The notes beneath the pieces were generated by a model. It was not told where the DNA came from, did not search any database, and saw only the letters and a program-made list of their open reading frames with translations. This document shows, in pieces, positions 7,922 to 17,108 of a stretch of DNA of 64,000 nt. Source of the stretch: Thalassoglobus neptunius (lineage in GTDB: Bacteria > Planctomycetota > Planctomycetia > Planctomycetales > Planctomycetaceae); contig NZ_SIHI01000009.1 in assembly GCF_007859735.1 (NCBI RefSeq), positions 1 through 64,000 on the forward strand, in the 5' to 3' direction. Numbering within the stretch: position 1 is the first letter of the stretch; every line of letters begins with the position of its first letter. The position numbers and the translations under genes were made by a program.

Positions 7922-10300
7922 TCACTCACTACCTGCGATGCTGGTCCGCACCGAATTCACGTGTCCGGTGAACTCGGACTCCTGGCGATTGCCGAAGAGT
8001 GTTTCGACGACCTGCGTCGCGTCATCCACTCCCACATCGGCCGTTTCGTCGGCAGAAAAGACGGCCGGTTCCGTCTGCTCCACTCTGCCCTCCGCAACCT
8101 TCTTGCCGTCGACGAATAATGTGGCTGTGCCTCCCTTGCCAATGCCGCCTCCGTCGTAATCGAAGGTCAGCTTGATCTTCGCTTTGCCCCCCTCAATCGC
8201 GACAGGCGACTCGATGGTATAGCGTGCGAGACCGAACCAGTTGTAGGTGTACCCGGGTTTGCCGTCGTTCATGTAGAGCGCCCAACCACCAAATTTTCCA
8301 CCCTGGCAGAGGATGATGCCCTGGTCCTTCCCATTGAGTGTCACGTCGGCTTCGATCGTTTTCGAAGTGTTCTTTACGTTCAGAAAGGTGTTCTCAAGGA
8401 TGCCTTCCATGCCGTGGGCCAGCGTCAGAGATTTTCTGTCTCCCATGAGATCCGGGCGTCCTGCGAGCGCGGCATTGAAGCGCTCGTAGAGGCGGTCATC
8501 CAGCGGGAAGACACTGTTCGCAATGGCCTCCTTCTTGAAAACGGCTTGCAGCTCCTTAAGCTTCTCCGGACGTTCTTCCGCGAGATCGCGTGTCAAACTG
8601 AAATCCTTCTCGATGTTGTAGAGCTCCCAGACATCCTCTTGGAGCGTGCACAACGGTTTGCCATGCCACGGAACTTGGTGAACGACGCGGGCCAGCCAGC
8701 CTTCGTGATAGATCGCACGATTGCCGAACATCTCGAAATACTGGGTCGTATGTCGCTCTGCTGCGTCCTTGTCTTGAACGGCATACAGCATGCTCACACC
8801 GTCCAGTGGCTTCTGCTTCACACCGTTAATGGATTTCGAGGGCGGAATCTTCGCTGCCTCCAACACAGTGGCGGCGACGTCGTTCACATGATGCCACTGG
8901 CTGCGGATCTCCCCCTTGGCCTCAAAGCCCGCGGGCCAGTGCATGACCATTCCATTGCGTGTCCCGCCGAAGTCCGCGGCCATCTGTTTGGTCCATTTGA
9001 ACGGAGCATCTGTCGCGACGGCCCAGCCGCAGCTCATATGTGGAAACGAGTCAGGGCCACCCCAATCATCGGCCCGTTCCAGCATGCTTTCGATCGTTTC
9101 CGCATCAAAGATGCCGTTCAAATGAACCAGTTCGTTAAAGGTGCCCTCAAGTCCGCCTTCTGCGCTGGAGCCGTTGTCGCCCATGATGTAGATGAACAGA
9201 GTGTTGTCCAACACGCCGATTTCGTCGATGGCATCCACGAGTCGGCCCACTTCGACGTCCGTATGCTCGGCAAAACCGGCGAAGGTCTCCATCTGCAGCG
9301 CAAACAGTCGCTTCTCATCGTCGCTGAGCGTTTCCCACTCCTTGATGTCCTTCGGCATCGGCGCAAGTTTCGCATCCTCGGGAATGACCCCCATTTTCTT
9401 CTGGCGAGCGATCGTTTCCTCGCGCAGGGCCAGCCAGCCGTCGTCGAACTTGCCCTTGTACTTCTCGATCCACTCTTTGGGCGCGTGATGCGGAGCGTGG
9501 GTCGCGCCGGTCGCGTAGTAGATGAAGAACGGTTTGGCCGGAGTCATTGCCTGTTGGAATTTGACCCATTCGATGGCCTCTGTCGTCATATCAGTTGTGA
9601 AGTGGTAGTCTTCTTGATCCTTCTTCGGAACGCGTGTCACACCGTCAAAAATCACTGGCTCCCACTGATTCGTCTCCCCGCCAATGAATCCGTAGAACTT
9701 GTCGAAACCGGAGTGTGTCGGCCAGCGGAAATACGGGCCGGAAACGGAGACTTCCCAGGTTGGTGTCTCATGCCACTTCCCAAAGGCTGCGGTGCTGTAT
9801 CCGTTGTGGCGAAGAGTTTCCGCAAAGTATTTGGCATCATTTGGTCGCATCCCCAAATTACCGGGAAAGCCGGTTGCGACCTCCATGACGGAACCAACAT
9901 TCACATTGTGGTGGTTGCGTCCCGACAGCAATGAGGCCCTAGTCGGCGAGCAAAGTGCCGTCGTGTGGAAGCGATTGAACCGCACGCCGTTCTCGGCCAA
10001 TTTGCTGAAGGTCGGGGTTTCGATCGCTCCGCCGAATGGAGTCGTCGCTCCGAATCCGATATCATCGATCAGCACGATCACGACATTGGGCGCTCCCTCC
10101 GGAGCCTCGACATTGAAGGGAGCCGGCTTGGTCGCTTTGCGGGCGTCAAACTCCGTAATCGGCTTGCGTTTGGGTGGCTCGATTGGCAGAGTCGTTCGAT
10201 CAAGCTCATCTTCTGCCGACGCGAAGTTGAGAGCATTGAAGATCAGTCCGACTCCAAGGATCGCGAATACGAAGAATGGCCACCAATGTGATTTAGTCAT
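7922..10300 (-). CDS. Arylsulfatase, Cys-type, secreted
   Basis: The mature enzyme should hydrolyse sulfate esters, perhaps on algal polysaccharides, in the periplasm or outside the cell. The start is placed at ATG 10300, because it exposes a signal peptide (WWPFFVFAILGVGLIF, cut after NFASA); an upstream in-frame extension lacks this. The product has 792 residues. Metal-binding VVIVLIDDIGFG opens the domain, and LCSPTRASLLSGR is the C-x-P-x-R motif whose Cys is converted to formylglycine. AAFGKWH and IMGDNGSS supply further active-site Lys, Asp and Asn. Residues about 630-790 form a beta-sandwich-like C-terminal domain. No maturase gene is in the window. It stands between a transposase and an integrase, so it is probably cargo of the mobile region. 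Its promoter region holds a 20-bp tandem duplication. Confidence 0.9.
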   Translation of the reverse strand: MTKSHWWPFFVFAILGVGLIFNALNFASAEDELDRTTLPIEPPKRKPITEFDARKATKPAPFNVEAPEGAPNVVIVLIDDIGFGATTPFGGAIETPTFSKLAENGVRFNRFHTTALCSPTRASLLSGRNHHNVNVGSVMEVATGFPGNLGMRPNDAKYFAETLRHNGYSTAAFGKWHETPTWEVSVSGPYFRWPTHSGFDKFYGFIGGETNQWEPVIFDGVTRVPKKDQEDYHFTTDMTTEAIEWVKFQQAMTPAKPFFIYYATGATHAPHHAPKEWIEKYKGKFDDGWLALREETIARQKKMGVIPEDAKLAPMPKDIKEWETLSDDEKRLFALQMETFAGFAEHTDVEVGRLVDAIDEIGVLDNTLFIYIMGDNGSSAEGGLEGTFNELVHLNGIFDAETIESMLERADDWGGPDSFPHMSCGWAVATDAPFKWTKQMAADFGGTRNGMVMHWPAGFEAKGEIRSQWHHVNDVAATVLEAAKIPPSKSINGVKQKPLDGVSMLYAVQDKDAAERHTTQYFEMFGNRAIYHEGWLARVVHQVPWHGKPLCTLQEDVWELYNIEKDFSLTRDLAEERPEKLKELQAVFKKEAIANSVFPLDDRLYERFNAALAGRPDLMGDRKSLTLAHGMEGILENTFLNVKNTSKTIEADVTLNGKDQGIILCQGGKFGGWALYMNDGKPGYTYNWFGLARYTIESPVAIEGGKAKIKLTFDYDGGGIGKGGTATLFVDGKKVAEGRVEQTEPAVFSADETADVGVDDATQVVETLFGNRQESEFTGHVNSVRTSIAGSE

Positions 10301-10382
10301 GTTGAGAGCTCTAAAGATTGGATGTGACGTTGGAGACGCAGTCTTGTACTGAGACCCGTCTCTCAAGCTGGCGCGAATGTCG

Positions 10383-10422
10383 CAGTTGCGGGGTTTATCA
10401 TACAGTTGCGGGGTTTATCATA
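10383..10422 (+). repeat. Perfect 20-bp tandem duplication
   Basis: CAGTTGCGGGGTTTATCATA occurs twice head to tail (10383-10402 and 10403-10422) with no mismatch; neither flanking base extends it. It lies just upstream of the divergent sulfatase gene and on the integrase side of the island. Confidence 0.95.
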
Positions 10423-10540
10423 TAGGTGGGGACATCTAGTGCAAACCACTTGCCTTCCTCTTATGCAATGCAATTGACATCACGAACCGAACTTGTTGGT
10501 GGCCTTTGCGTGGAGAACCGGAATCATGTCACAATACCCT

Positions 10541-10580
10541 TCTGGCGAATTGTCCACCAGTCTGGCGAATTGTCCACCAG
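10541..10580 (+). repeat. Second perfect 20-bp tandem duplication
   Basis: TCTGGCGAATTGTCCACCAG occurs twice head to tail (10541-10560 and 10561-10580), again exactly 20 bp and perfect. It is unrelated in sequence to the duplication 118 bp upstream. Confidence 0.95.
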
Positions 10581-10970
10581 GATCTTCAAGCCAATTGAGG
10601 TTTTGCTCGCCGTGCGATCTGCCTCAGCACGTTGTTCTGGTCTTATGGAAATCCAAGAATGCCTTTCTGAACAACTTGCAGCTGCTCGTGCCTGATGCAT
10701 TGTGCTTGAACGATTCGGTGGGAGACACCGCTGTCCTTTTGAATCAAATCAAAGACGCCTCGGTTGCATCAGTCTACGCGAGTTCAGTCAGCACCGAATC
10801 TGCACACTTCGTCATTTTTCGGTTATTCTGGATGCATCTGTGCAGTCTGTCGGAGGCTGTGTTTTTCTTCACCAAAGCGGCTGGAAGCGATGCACGAGGC
10901 CAGTTGAAAGACTATCGGCTGAGGGAATCGAGCATGGAAAGCGGATGTCGATGGCTTTGGAGCAATCGTC
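10581..10970. other. Integrase leader, no gene supported
   Basis: No frame here has a convincing start site or motif. The region may carry the recombinase promoter and att/arm sites, but no core site could be paired with another copy in the window. Confidence 0.35.
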
Positions 10971-12011
10971 ATGTCCATCAGTCTCGAAAATGTTGCGGAA
11001 CGGTATTTGACTGCCAGGAAACTCTCCAGCGGAACACGGAAGGAATATCGGTCGACGATCACAAAGTGGACTGCCTGGGGTCAGGGAGTTGCTGTGGATC
11101 AAATCGGCAGAGTTCAATTGAGGGAGTTTGTTGACTGGGTTTATCAGAAAGCATCCGATGATGGCGGTTCCAACGCGGGACGTACGGCGAATAAGGCACG
11201 GGAGAATCTGCGAGCAATACTCTCTTGGGCTTGGGAGCAAGATTTTCTGGAGAAGCTGCCGCGATTTCCGAAGCCAAAGCCGCAACGTGATATCGCTGGA
11301 CGCCACTATCTGACCAAGTCTGATCTGAATACACTCTATTTCGCGACATTCCAGCTGGAGAGACCGAGGGGATGGAATCACCCACTCACGATCGGACATT
11401 ATTGGCGAGCAGCGTTGGTTGTGTTCTTCAACTATGGAGTTGACACCGGAACCGTTTTCAGGTCGGCAGCTTTTCACGAGCCGATTCTCTGGCGACATAT
11501 CTATTGGCGCCCTGAACCACCCAATGGTCAAGGCCGAGAATCTCGCTACGGTTGGCTCTACTATCGCCGTGTGAAGACGAAGAAGCAGTTCTATCGCCCC
11601 ATGAATCGCGTCGTGCAGGCTCATCTGAAAAGTCTTAGGCAAGATGAAATCGAGGTGGACCTGCCGATTTTTCATTCCGGGAGTTCGCGTCCGAATCAGC
11701 AGTTTCAGAAACTCTGTGAGCTTGCAGACGTCAAACCGAAGCAGGATGTCGAAACGGGTGAAGAAAAGCCGTGGGTGCTCAAGGATCTGAGGAAAACATG
11801 CGCAACCTACTACGATGAACACATGCCAGAGTCATCAATTGAGATCCTGGGACACTCCGTCGGGGGCGTGACGTATCGGCACTATGCTCATCGCGATCCA
11901 CTTGCCTTCAAAGCAATCATGTCACTTCCTCAGCCGTCCGCATTTACAGCTCTCGTACATGGATTCGACGGCGAATGCCCGTGCTGTCGGAGGAAATTCG
12001 TTCAGGCATGA
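10971..12011 (+). CDS. Tyrosine recombinase/integrase
   Basis: This is a 346-residue site-specific recombinase starting at ATG 10971. Residues 1-95 form the core-binding (SAM-like) domain (VAERYLTARKLSSGTRKEYRS, VDQIGRVQLREFVDWV). The catalytic domain holds the likely first Arg in TGTVFRSAAF, the beta-hairpin Lys in YRRVKTKKQFY, Arg of KDLRKTCATYY (KxxR in place of the usual HxxR), LGHS (His), and Tyr in the TYRHYAH segment. The last 15 residues hold a CPCC cluster. It probably integrates or excises the surrounding island. A strong hairpin with a T-tail follows the stop, so it is transcribed as its own unit. The Lys at the HxxR position is known in some active family members, so activity is not excluded. 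Confidence 0.85.
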   Translation: MSISLENVAERYLTARKLSSGTRKEYRSTITKWTAWGQGVAVDQIGRVQLREFVDWVYQKASDDGGSNAGRTANKARENLRAILSWAWEQDFLEKLPRFPKPKPQRDIAGRHYLTKSDLNTLYFATFQLERPRGWNHPLTIGHYWRAALVVFFNYGVDTGTVFRSAAFHEPILWRHIYWRPEPPNGQGRESRYGWLYYRRVKTKKQFYRPMNRVVQAHLKSLRQDEIEVDLPIFHSGSSRPNQQFQKLCELADVKPKQDVETGEEKPWVLKDLRKTCATYYDEHMPESSIEILGHSVGGVTYRHYAHRDPLAFKAIMSLPQPSAFTALVHGFDGECPCCRRKFVQA

Positions 12012-12020
12012 CATGAGCGA

Positions 12021-12060
12021 AAGCGGCTCCTCCGCCAGTTTTCATGCGGAGGTGCCGTTT
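12021..12060 (+). terminator. Intrinsic terminator after the integrase
   Basis: CGGC-T-CCTCCGC (12024-12035) pairs with GCGGAGG-T-GCCG (12046-12057) around a 10-nt loop. Flanking A and T residues extend the stem and leave a TTTC tail ten codons or so after the integrase stop. The AA on the left suggests weak activity on the other strand as well. Confidence 0.75.
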
Positions 12061-12658
12061 CTGTCTGACGACCTCTGCCTTGAAGCCTGCAAGCCAACTT
12101 GCTGAGACTTGTCCAGCCTCAGCAATTTGATTCTGACACAAATTGCGTTTGGTGAAGTCGACAGACGTTTCTTTTGCGAGTCAGATGCATGTTTGAGCCT
12201 TGCGTTCTCCATCCTTCATGTCGCGTTCGAGATTCATTTTGACGACAGCGGGGCTGATTGTGGTTGAATTCCGATTGATTCGCTCGCGTACGTTCAATCA
12301 ATGAGTGTTCTCTCAAGTCCATGCATCACCACGCTGGATGTGTTGATTGAAACGTCCGGCGAAGTAATCAACGGGCGAATTTTCCTAATTCGTATGAGTC
12401 ACAGGATAGGTGATTTCGCAGGTTTGGCCTGCTCACAAATTCCTTATAACGCAGGGTAATCGTTATTGATCTGATTGCCTTTCGGCTCAACTGGCCTAAG
12501 TTGAATTTGACGCAGTTTTGCTTGACCTCGAAAAATCGGATCAGATTCTAGAGTCGAAGACTTTGGTTTTGCGAGATACTACCATTGGTGCAGCCCTGCA
12601 GTGACTCCGCTCGGACGCCCTCAGAACCAGCAATACTCACTAAATATCCGAGTTCTCA
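12061..12658. other. Intergenic region, island edge to core genome, nothing definite
   Basis: About 600 bases with no supported gene. The degenerate NQ-x-x-E-x-GQ remnant (minus strand, around 12,090-12,135) is the only recognisable item. The sigma-factor promoter should lie near the right end, but no clear -35/-10 pair stands out. Confidence 0.4.
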
Positions 12659-13306
12659 TTGTTCTCAAATCAATCAATACAGTACGAACAACTTGCTGAA
12701 GCGGCTGAATCCGGCGATCAGTCAGCATTGGCTGAACTTTTCGAATTGTACAAACCACGTTTGCAGCGGATGGTCGAATTACGGCTCGACAGGCGATTGC
12801 AACGACGCGTTGATTCTGGGGATGTCGTCCAAGATGCCTATGTGAACCTCCAACAGAAGTTTTCGGGCTATCTAAAGAAGCGGGACTTGCCTCTGTTTTT
12901 GTGGTTTCGCCTGGAAGTCGGTCAGAAACTCATTGATGTGCATCGACATCACCTGGGTGTCAAGATGCGCGACGTTGGACAAGAAGTTTCACTTCACATC
13001 GGCGGCGTTCCTTCGGTTGCGTCGATCACGTTGGCTGAGCATTTGATGGGTCGTCTCTCGACGGTCAGTCAGGCAGCAATGAAGGCTGAAGTGAAAATCA
13101 AAGTCCAGGACGCGTTGAATACGATGGATGAGAATGATCGCGAAATGCTCGTCTTGAGACATTTTGAAGAACTCTCCAATTCCGAGTCGGCACTTGCGCT
13201 CGGCATCTCGCCGACAGCTGCTTGCAATCGGTATGTCCGCGCATTGAAGCGTCTCAGGCAGGTTTTCGAACGAATGCCCGGTGGAATCGAGAGTTTGTTG
13301 GGATGA
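12659..13306 (+). CDS. ECF-type RNA polymerase sigma factor, planctomycete family
   Basis: The 215-residue protein directs RNA polymerase to specific promoters. The start is taken as TTG 12659, because an in-frame TAA lies five codons upstream and no ATG is available. Region 2 is visible at residues about 25-95 (LAELFELYKPRLQRMV, SGDVVQDAYVNLQQKF, LPLFLWFRLEVGQKLIDVHRHHLG). Region 4 is at about 150-205 (LNTMDENDREMLVLRHFEELSNSESALALGISP, an HTH). The pattern fits the planctomycete/verrucomicrobial sigma-70 family often linked to Ser/Thr kinases. Its stop overlaps the kinase start as ATGA, so the two are translationally coupled. The kinase probably controls this factor in place of a classical anti-sigma protein. 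Confidence 0.9.
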   Translation: MFSNQSIQYEQLAEAAESGDQSALAELFELYKPRLQRMVELRLDRRLQRRVDSGDVVQDAYVNLQQKFSGYLKKRDLPLFLWFRLEVGQKLIDVHRHHLGVKMRDVGQEVSLHIGGVPSVASITLAEHLMGRLSTVSQAAMKAEVKIKVQDALNTMDENDREMLVLRHFEELSNSESALALGISPTAACNRYVRALKRLRQVFERMPGGIESLLG

Positions 13307-16300
13307 CCCACGCCGACGAACAACTCGATCCAATCGGTCAGCTTGTCGACGAATTTGTGCAACAAATGCAAGCGGGGCAAGATCCATCGGTGGAGGAATT
13401 TGTCTCGGTTCATCCGGACTATGCTGAGGCGCTTCGTGAAGTCTTGCCGATGCTGATGGTTATGGAGCGATCCAAGGCATCGGATTCTTCGGGGATTGTG
13501 GGCCACGATTCGTGGGAGAATTCATTCGTCGGGCAAAAATTTGGCGACTTCGAGATTGTTCGGGAAGTCGGTCGTGGAGGAATGGGAATCGTTTATGAGG
13601 CCCAACAAATCTCATTAGGGCGTCAGGTTGCACTCAAAATCCTGAGACGACATTCTCAACTCAATGAGAAACAGCGGTTACGATTCGAACGCGAAGCCCG
13701 AGCGGCGGCACGGCTGCATCACACAAACATCGTTCCGGTGTTTGGTATTGGCACGGATGAAGGACTCGACTTCTATGTCATGCAGTACATTAATGGGCAG
13801 AGTCTGGACTTGGTTATTGATGAATTGCAGTGCCTTGAGAAGGAGCAAGGCAGCGGATCGATTTATCACTCCGATCAGAGTTCGGTGAACAATTCTTATG
13901 TGAAGACTGGAAGTGGTTCGAGTTCGTCACCGGAATCATCTTATTGGAAACGAATCGCCAGAATCGGATTTCAGATCGCAGACGCCCTACAGTATTCGCA
14001 TGAGCAAGGTGTCACGCATCGCGATATCAAGCCGGGAAATTTGCTTCTCGACTACCGTGGGGTTGTGTGGATTACTGATTTTGGTCTCGCGAAAGCTGAA
14101 GACCACCACAACATCACTCACTCAGGAGATATTCTGGGAACGATTCGGTATATGCCGCCGGAAGCATTCATCGGTGAGTCGGACGCGCTCAGTGATATCT
14201 ATTCTCTCGGGATTACTCTCTATGAGTTGTTGACGCTCAAAGCCGCGTTTCAGGAATCCGACCGCCACAAACTGATCAAGAAAGTCACAGAAGCCGAAAT
14301 TCCGCGAATCGAGAGTTTGAATGCGAAGATTCCTCGCGACCTCGCTACGATCGTTGAAAAGGCAATCCAGCGTGACCCACAGGATCGATACCAATCAGCA
14401 GGTCAACTCGCGGATGATCTCGATCGTTTTCTCCACGACGTGCCGATTCTCGCTCGACGCTCGACGGCTATTGAAAGATTGGTGCGTTGGGCTCGTCGAA
14501 ACCAGCTGCTGGCTGCATCAACAGCAGTGACTGTCTGTTTGCTGTTTTTGCTAGCTGTCGGTGGTGTGGCCTCAGCAATTTATTTTCAGAAACAGTCCGA
14601 AATCCAGGCTGGACTTGTACAGGAAAAAGACGGACTCGCCGAGCGTAATCTGAAGCTGTTCAAACAGAACCAAGCTGCTCTCGAAGATGCGATTGAAAAA
14701 GGACAACGGCTGGAAGTTGCTCGAGCGGTTGCTGTCGAACAGGAACAAAAGACGCGCCGGATTCTTTACCATTCACACATGGGGACAGCTCGGCAGTCCT
14801 TGAATGAACATCGAGGGCTCGTCCGGACGCAACGATTGCTGGAACAATGGCGTCCACAACCAGGAGAAAGAGACCTGAGAGACTGGGAGTGGTATTTTAT
14901 TCAGTCGCTATGTCATGAAGAGGAATTCAGTCTGGCTGGTCATGAAGATGCAATTCGCTGTGTCGCCTGGAGTCCGGATGGGAGGACAATTGCGTCGGCG
15001 AGTTTGGACGGGACCGTCAGGTTGTGGGATGTGGAGTCACACTCGCAAGTCTTACTGATTGAAACAGGGTTTGCGGAGGTTTATTCCATCGCCTGGTCTC
15101 CCAGCGGAGATTACTTTTCAGCGGGCGGAGATGATGGTTTTGTCGTCTGGAATACGGATTCCAACGAAGAAGTCCATCGCGCAGGAGCAGGTCGCCGAGT
15201 CTTCAGTGTCGAGTGGTCACCGCTGGACTATCACCTCGCCTGCCTGTTCAAAGACAAAAGTAGAGAAGAACCGGCAGAAGTCCAGATCTATCGCGTCGAC
15301 GATTGGAGCCTGCAACGAACGATTGGATTGTCAAGAGTCGGCCTCTACACCACCGAAATCGGATGGAACCCCAATGGTTGGTTTCTGGCAACTCCGAATG
15401 AGCAACGGGTCGAAGTCTGGAACATGATTGAGCAAGTTCCAGGTGACAAACCGCTTCTCACCTTCAACGATCACCGTGCGTTTTCAAAGTCTGCGCAGTT
15501 CAGTCCGACCCGTCGCGGACACTTGGCGACAGCGAGTCGCGATGCGTCGATTCTCGTTTATCAATTGGGATTTGATCGTTCGAAGACTCCTCCCGAGGCA
15601 TTTGGCAATTTGATGACGACACTGCGGGGACACACGCACGGCATCGCCTCAATCGATTGGCATGTCGACGGTGTCCGTCTTGCGTCGTGTGGGTGGGATG
15701 GAACGACACGCTTGTGGAATACCGAAACAGGCGAGGAACTTCGCAAGATTTTGGGACACACGAAGCATGTCTTCGCTGTCGAGTGGTCACCATCCGGTGA
15801 CATGCTGGCGACCGCGGGAGATGATAATCTCGTCAAAATTTGGAATCCCGAGGCGGCAACGAGTCATCGAGTCGTCGAGGTCAGCCCAACAGAAGCGATC
15901 ATGTCAATGGACCTCAATCACGATGCAAGCCAATTCTGCATCGCAACCGGCTCGGGACAACTTGAAACCTGGGACTCAGCGACCGGTCAACGGATCACAG
16001 CGCTACCGAGTGAGTTTCGACGGCTGAGTCTCGTTCAGTTTCACCCCACGAGGAATCACCTACTTGCGGTCTCACAGAGGGGCGAGGTCGAGTTGTGGGA
16101 CATGGATTCAAAGGAAATGATGGCTTCAACAACATTGGATCAGCAAGTCAGATCACTTGCCTGGTCACCACATGGAGATCGAGTCGCATTCGGGGTCGCG
16201 GATCGTGTGGAGATCTGGGACTCATCATTGTCCAACCAGATCGACGAGATCGTGACGCCGGAATCTCGTGTCTTGTCGATCGCGTACAACCTCGACGGAT

Positions 16301-16764
16301 CATTAATCGCCGTTGGAGGGAGTCAGGCGCGAGTTGACATTTTTACTACTGAAGGAGTGCTCAAGTCGTCATTCAATGATTCATCGGGTGCCGTCCGTCA
16401 TCTCGCCTGGAGCGCCGATGGAAACCGTCTCGCGACGATTGCTGACGACCCAAACGTCCACATCTGGAACGTTTCGACGGGAGAACTTGAGCAGGAACTG
16501 ATCGGACACAACGATCTACTCTCCTCCGTCCAATGGGGACCAGAAGATCGTCGCATTCTTTCGACCAGTGTTCGTGGGACGGTCAAGCTTTGGGATCCTG
16601 TGTCGGGAGAGGAAACGTTTTCCGAGTTCGCCGGAATCGGGAGACTTCGGTCCCCGTGTTGGCATCATGACGCCCGAATGATTGTCACATCGAGCGAGGG
16701 GAACGTCGTGATCTGGGATGCGTCTCGTGGGTACGAAGTTGAAGATGGTTACCTTCAAGAGTGA
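13303..16764 (+). CDS. Membrane Ser/Thr protein kinase with two WD40 propellers
   Basis: The protein has 1153 residues; ATG 13303 overlaps the sigma-factor stop (ATGA). Residues 83-375 form a Hanks-type kinase: P-loop GRGGMG, catalytic Lys in VALKIL, HRDIKPGNLL, DFGLAKAE and GTIRYMPPEA are all intact, so it should be active. A Ser/Gly-rich insert of about 50 residues lies before the alphaC/E region. One membrane helix (about 405-430, AVTVCLLFLLAVGGVASAI) places the kinase inside and the rest outside the membrane. A coiled segment (residues 435-490) leads to about fourteen WD40-like repeats ending in variants of RLWD/KIWN, enough for two seven-bladed propellers. The propellers probably sense a ligand or protein and the kinase signals to the coupled sigma factor. 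This layout is well known in planctomycetes. Confidence 0.93.
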   Translation: MTHADEQLDPIGQLVDEFVQQMQAGQDPSVEEFVSVHPDYAEALREVLPMLMVMERSKASDSSGIVGHDSWENSFVGQKFGDFEIVREVGRGGMGIVYEAQQISLGRQVALKILRRHSQLNEKQRLRFEREARAAARLHHTNIVPVFGIGTDEGLDFYVMQYINGQSLDLVIDELQCLEKEQGSGSIYHSDQSSVNNSYVKTGSGSSSSPESSYWKRIARIGFQIADALQYSHEQGVTHRDIKPGNLLLDYRGVVWITDFGLAKAEDHHNITHSGDILGTIRYMPPEAFIGESDALSDIYSLGITLYELLTLKAAFQESDRHKLIKKVTEAEIPRIESLNAKIPRDLATIVEKAIQRDPQDRYQSAGQLADDLDRFLHDVPILARRSTAIERLVRWARRNQLLAASTAVTVCLLFLLAVGGVASAIYFQKQSEIQAGLVQEKDGLAERNLKLFKQNQAALEDAIEKGQRLEVARAVAVEQEQKTRRILYHSHMGTARQSLNEHRGLVRTQRLLEQWRPQPGERDLRDWEWYFIQSLCHEEEFSLAGHEDAIRCVAWSPDGRTIASASLDGTVRLWDVESHSQVLLIETGFAEVYSIAWSPSGDYFSAGGDDGFVVWNTDSNEEVHRAGAGRRVFSVEWSPLDYHLACLFKDKSREEPAEVQIYRVDDWSLQRTIGLSRVGLYTTEIGWNPNGWFLATPNEQRVEVWNMIEQVPGDKPLLTFNDHRAFSKSAQFSPTRRGHLATASRDASILVYQLGFDRSKTPPEAFGNLMTTLRGHTHGIASIDWHVDGVRLASCGWDGTTRLWNTETGEELRKILGHTKHVFAVEWSPSGDMLATAGDDNLVKIWNPEAATSHRVVEVSPTEAIMSMDLNHDASQFCIATGSGQLETWDSATGQRITALPSEFRRLSLVQFHPTRNHLLAVSQRGEVELWDMDSKEMMASTTLDQQVRSLAWSPHGDRVAFGVADRVEIWDSSLSNQIDEIVTPESRVLSIAYNLDGSLIAVGGSQARVDIFTTEGVLKSSFNDSSGAVRHLAWSADGNRLATIADDPNVHIWNVSTGELEQELIGHNDLLSSVQWGPEDRRILSTSVRGTVKLWDPVSGEETFSEFAGIGRLRSPCWHHDARMIVTSSEGNVVIWDASRGYEVEDGYLQE

Positions 16765-17108
16765 GGTAAGGCGAATCTGTTGCCGAGACGTAAATTCATC
16801 CGATCACCCTGGGAGAGTCAATCCTCCCTGAAACCTCTGTCGTCAAATGCATCGCCTTCGCCATCCGAACCGCTTCCACAGTTGATCGCCCCAAAACCGG
16901 GGGAGCATTTCGTCCGACGAAAGTGTTTTTTGGACCGTCAGAAGCGAAGAACGACTGGTGAATTGTCGTCATTGGGATCGGTTTGCGTGGCATTTTGGTC
17001 CTCTTGCTCACAATGCGTGACGATGAAAACGGCGAGCGATTCAAAGACCGCTCACCGTTCACCACACCAAGCGGGTAGAGTTATTCATTCAACCACGAAG
17101 TCGAACGA
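16765..17108. other. Convergent gap between kinase and PEP-CTERM gene
   Basis: About 340 bases without a supported gene. A stem AACGG-C-GAGCG (17028-17038) with CGCTC-A-CCGTT (17049-17059), one mismatch and a 10-nt loop, may serve as a bidirectional terminator, although it has no T-run. An 89-codon minus-strand frame (16796-17065) has no recognisable content. Confidence 0.4.

Noticed and set aside
8414-9934. 506-codon plus-strand frame opposite the arylsulfatase
   Set aside because: It is an antisense shadow: the minus-strand sulfatase has all catalytic motifs and a signal peptide, while this frame has no motif or ribosome-binding site.
10383-10580. Short direct repeats considered as a CRISPR array
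   Set aside because: Two different doublets with no spacers and no cas genes; they are plain tandem duplications.
10869-11822. 317-codon minus-strand frame over the integrase
   Set aside because: The plus strand carries clear tyrosine-recombinase residues; the antisense frame has none.
16796-17065. 89-codon minus-strand frame after the kinase gene
   Set aside because: No motif and no convincing start; it covers the possible terminator hairpin.
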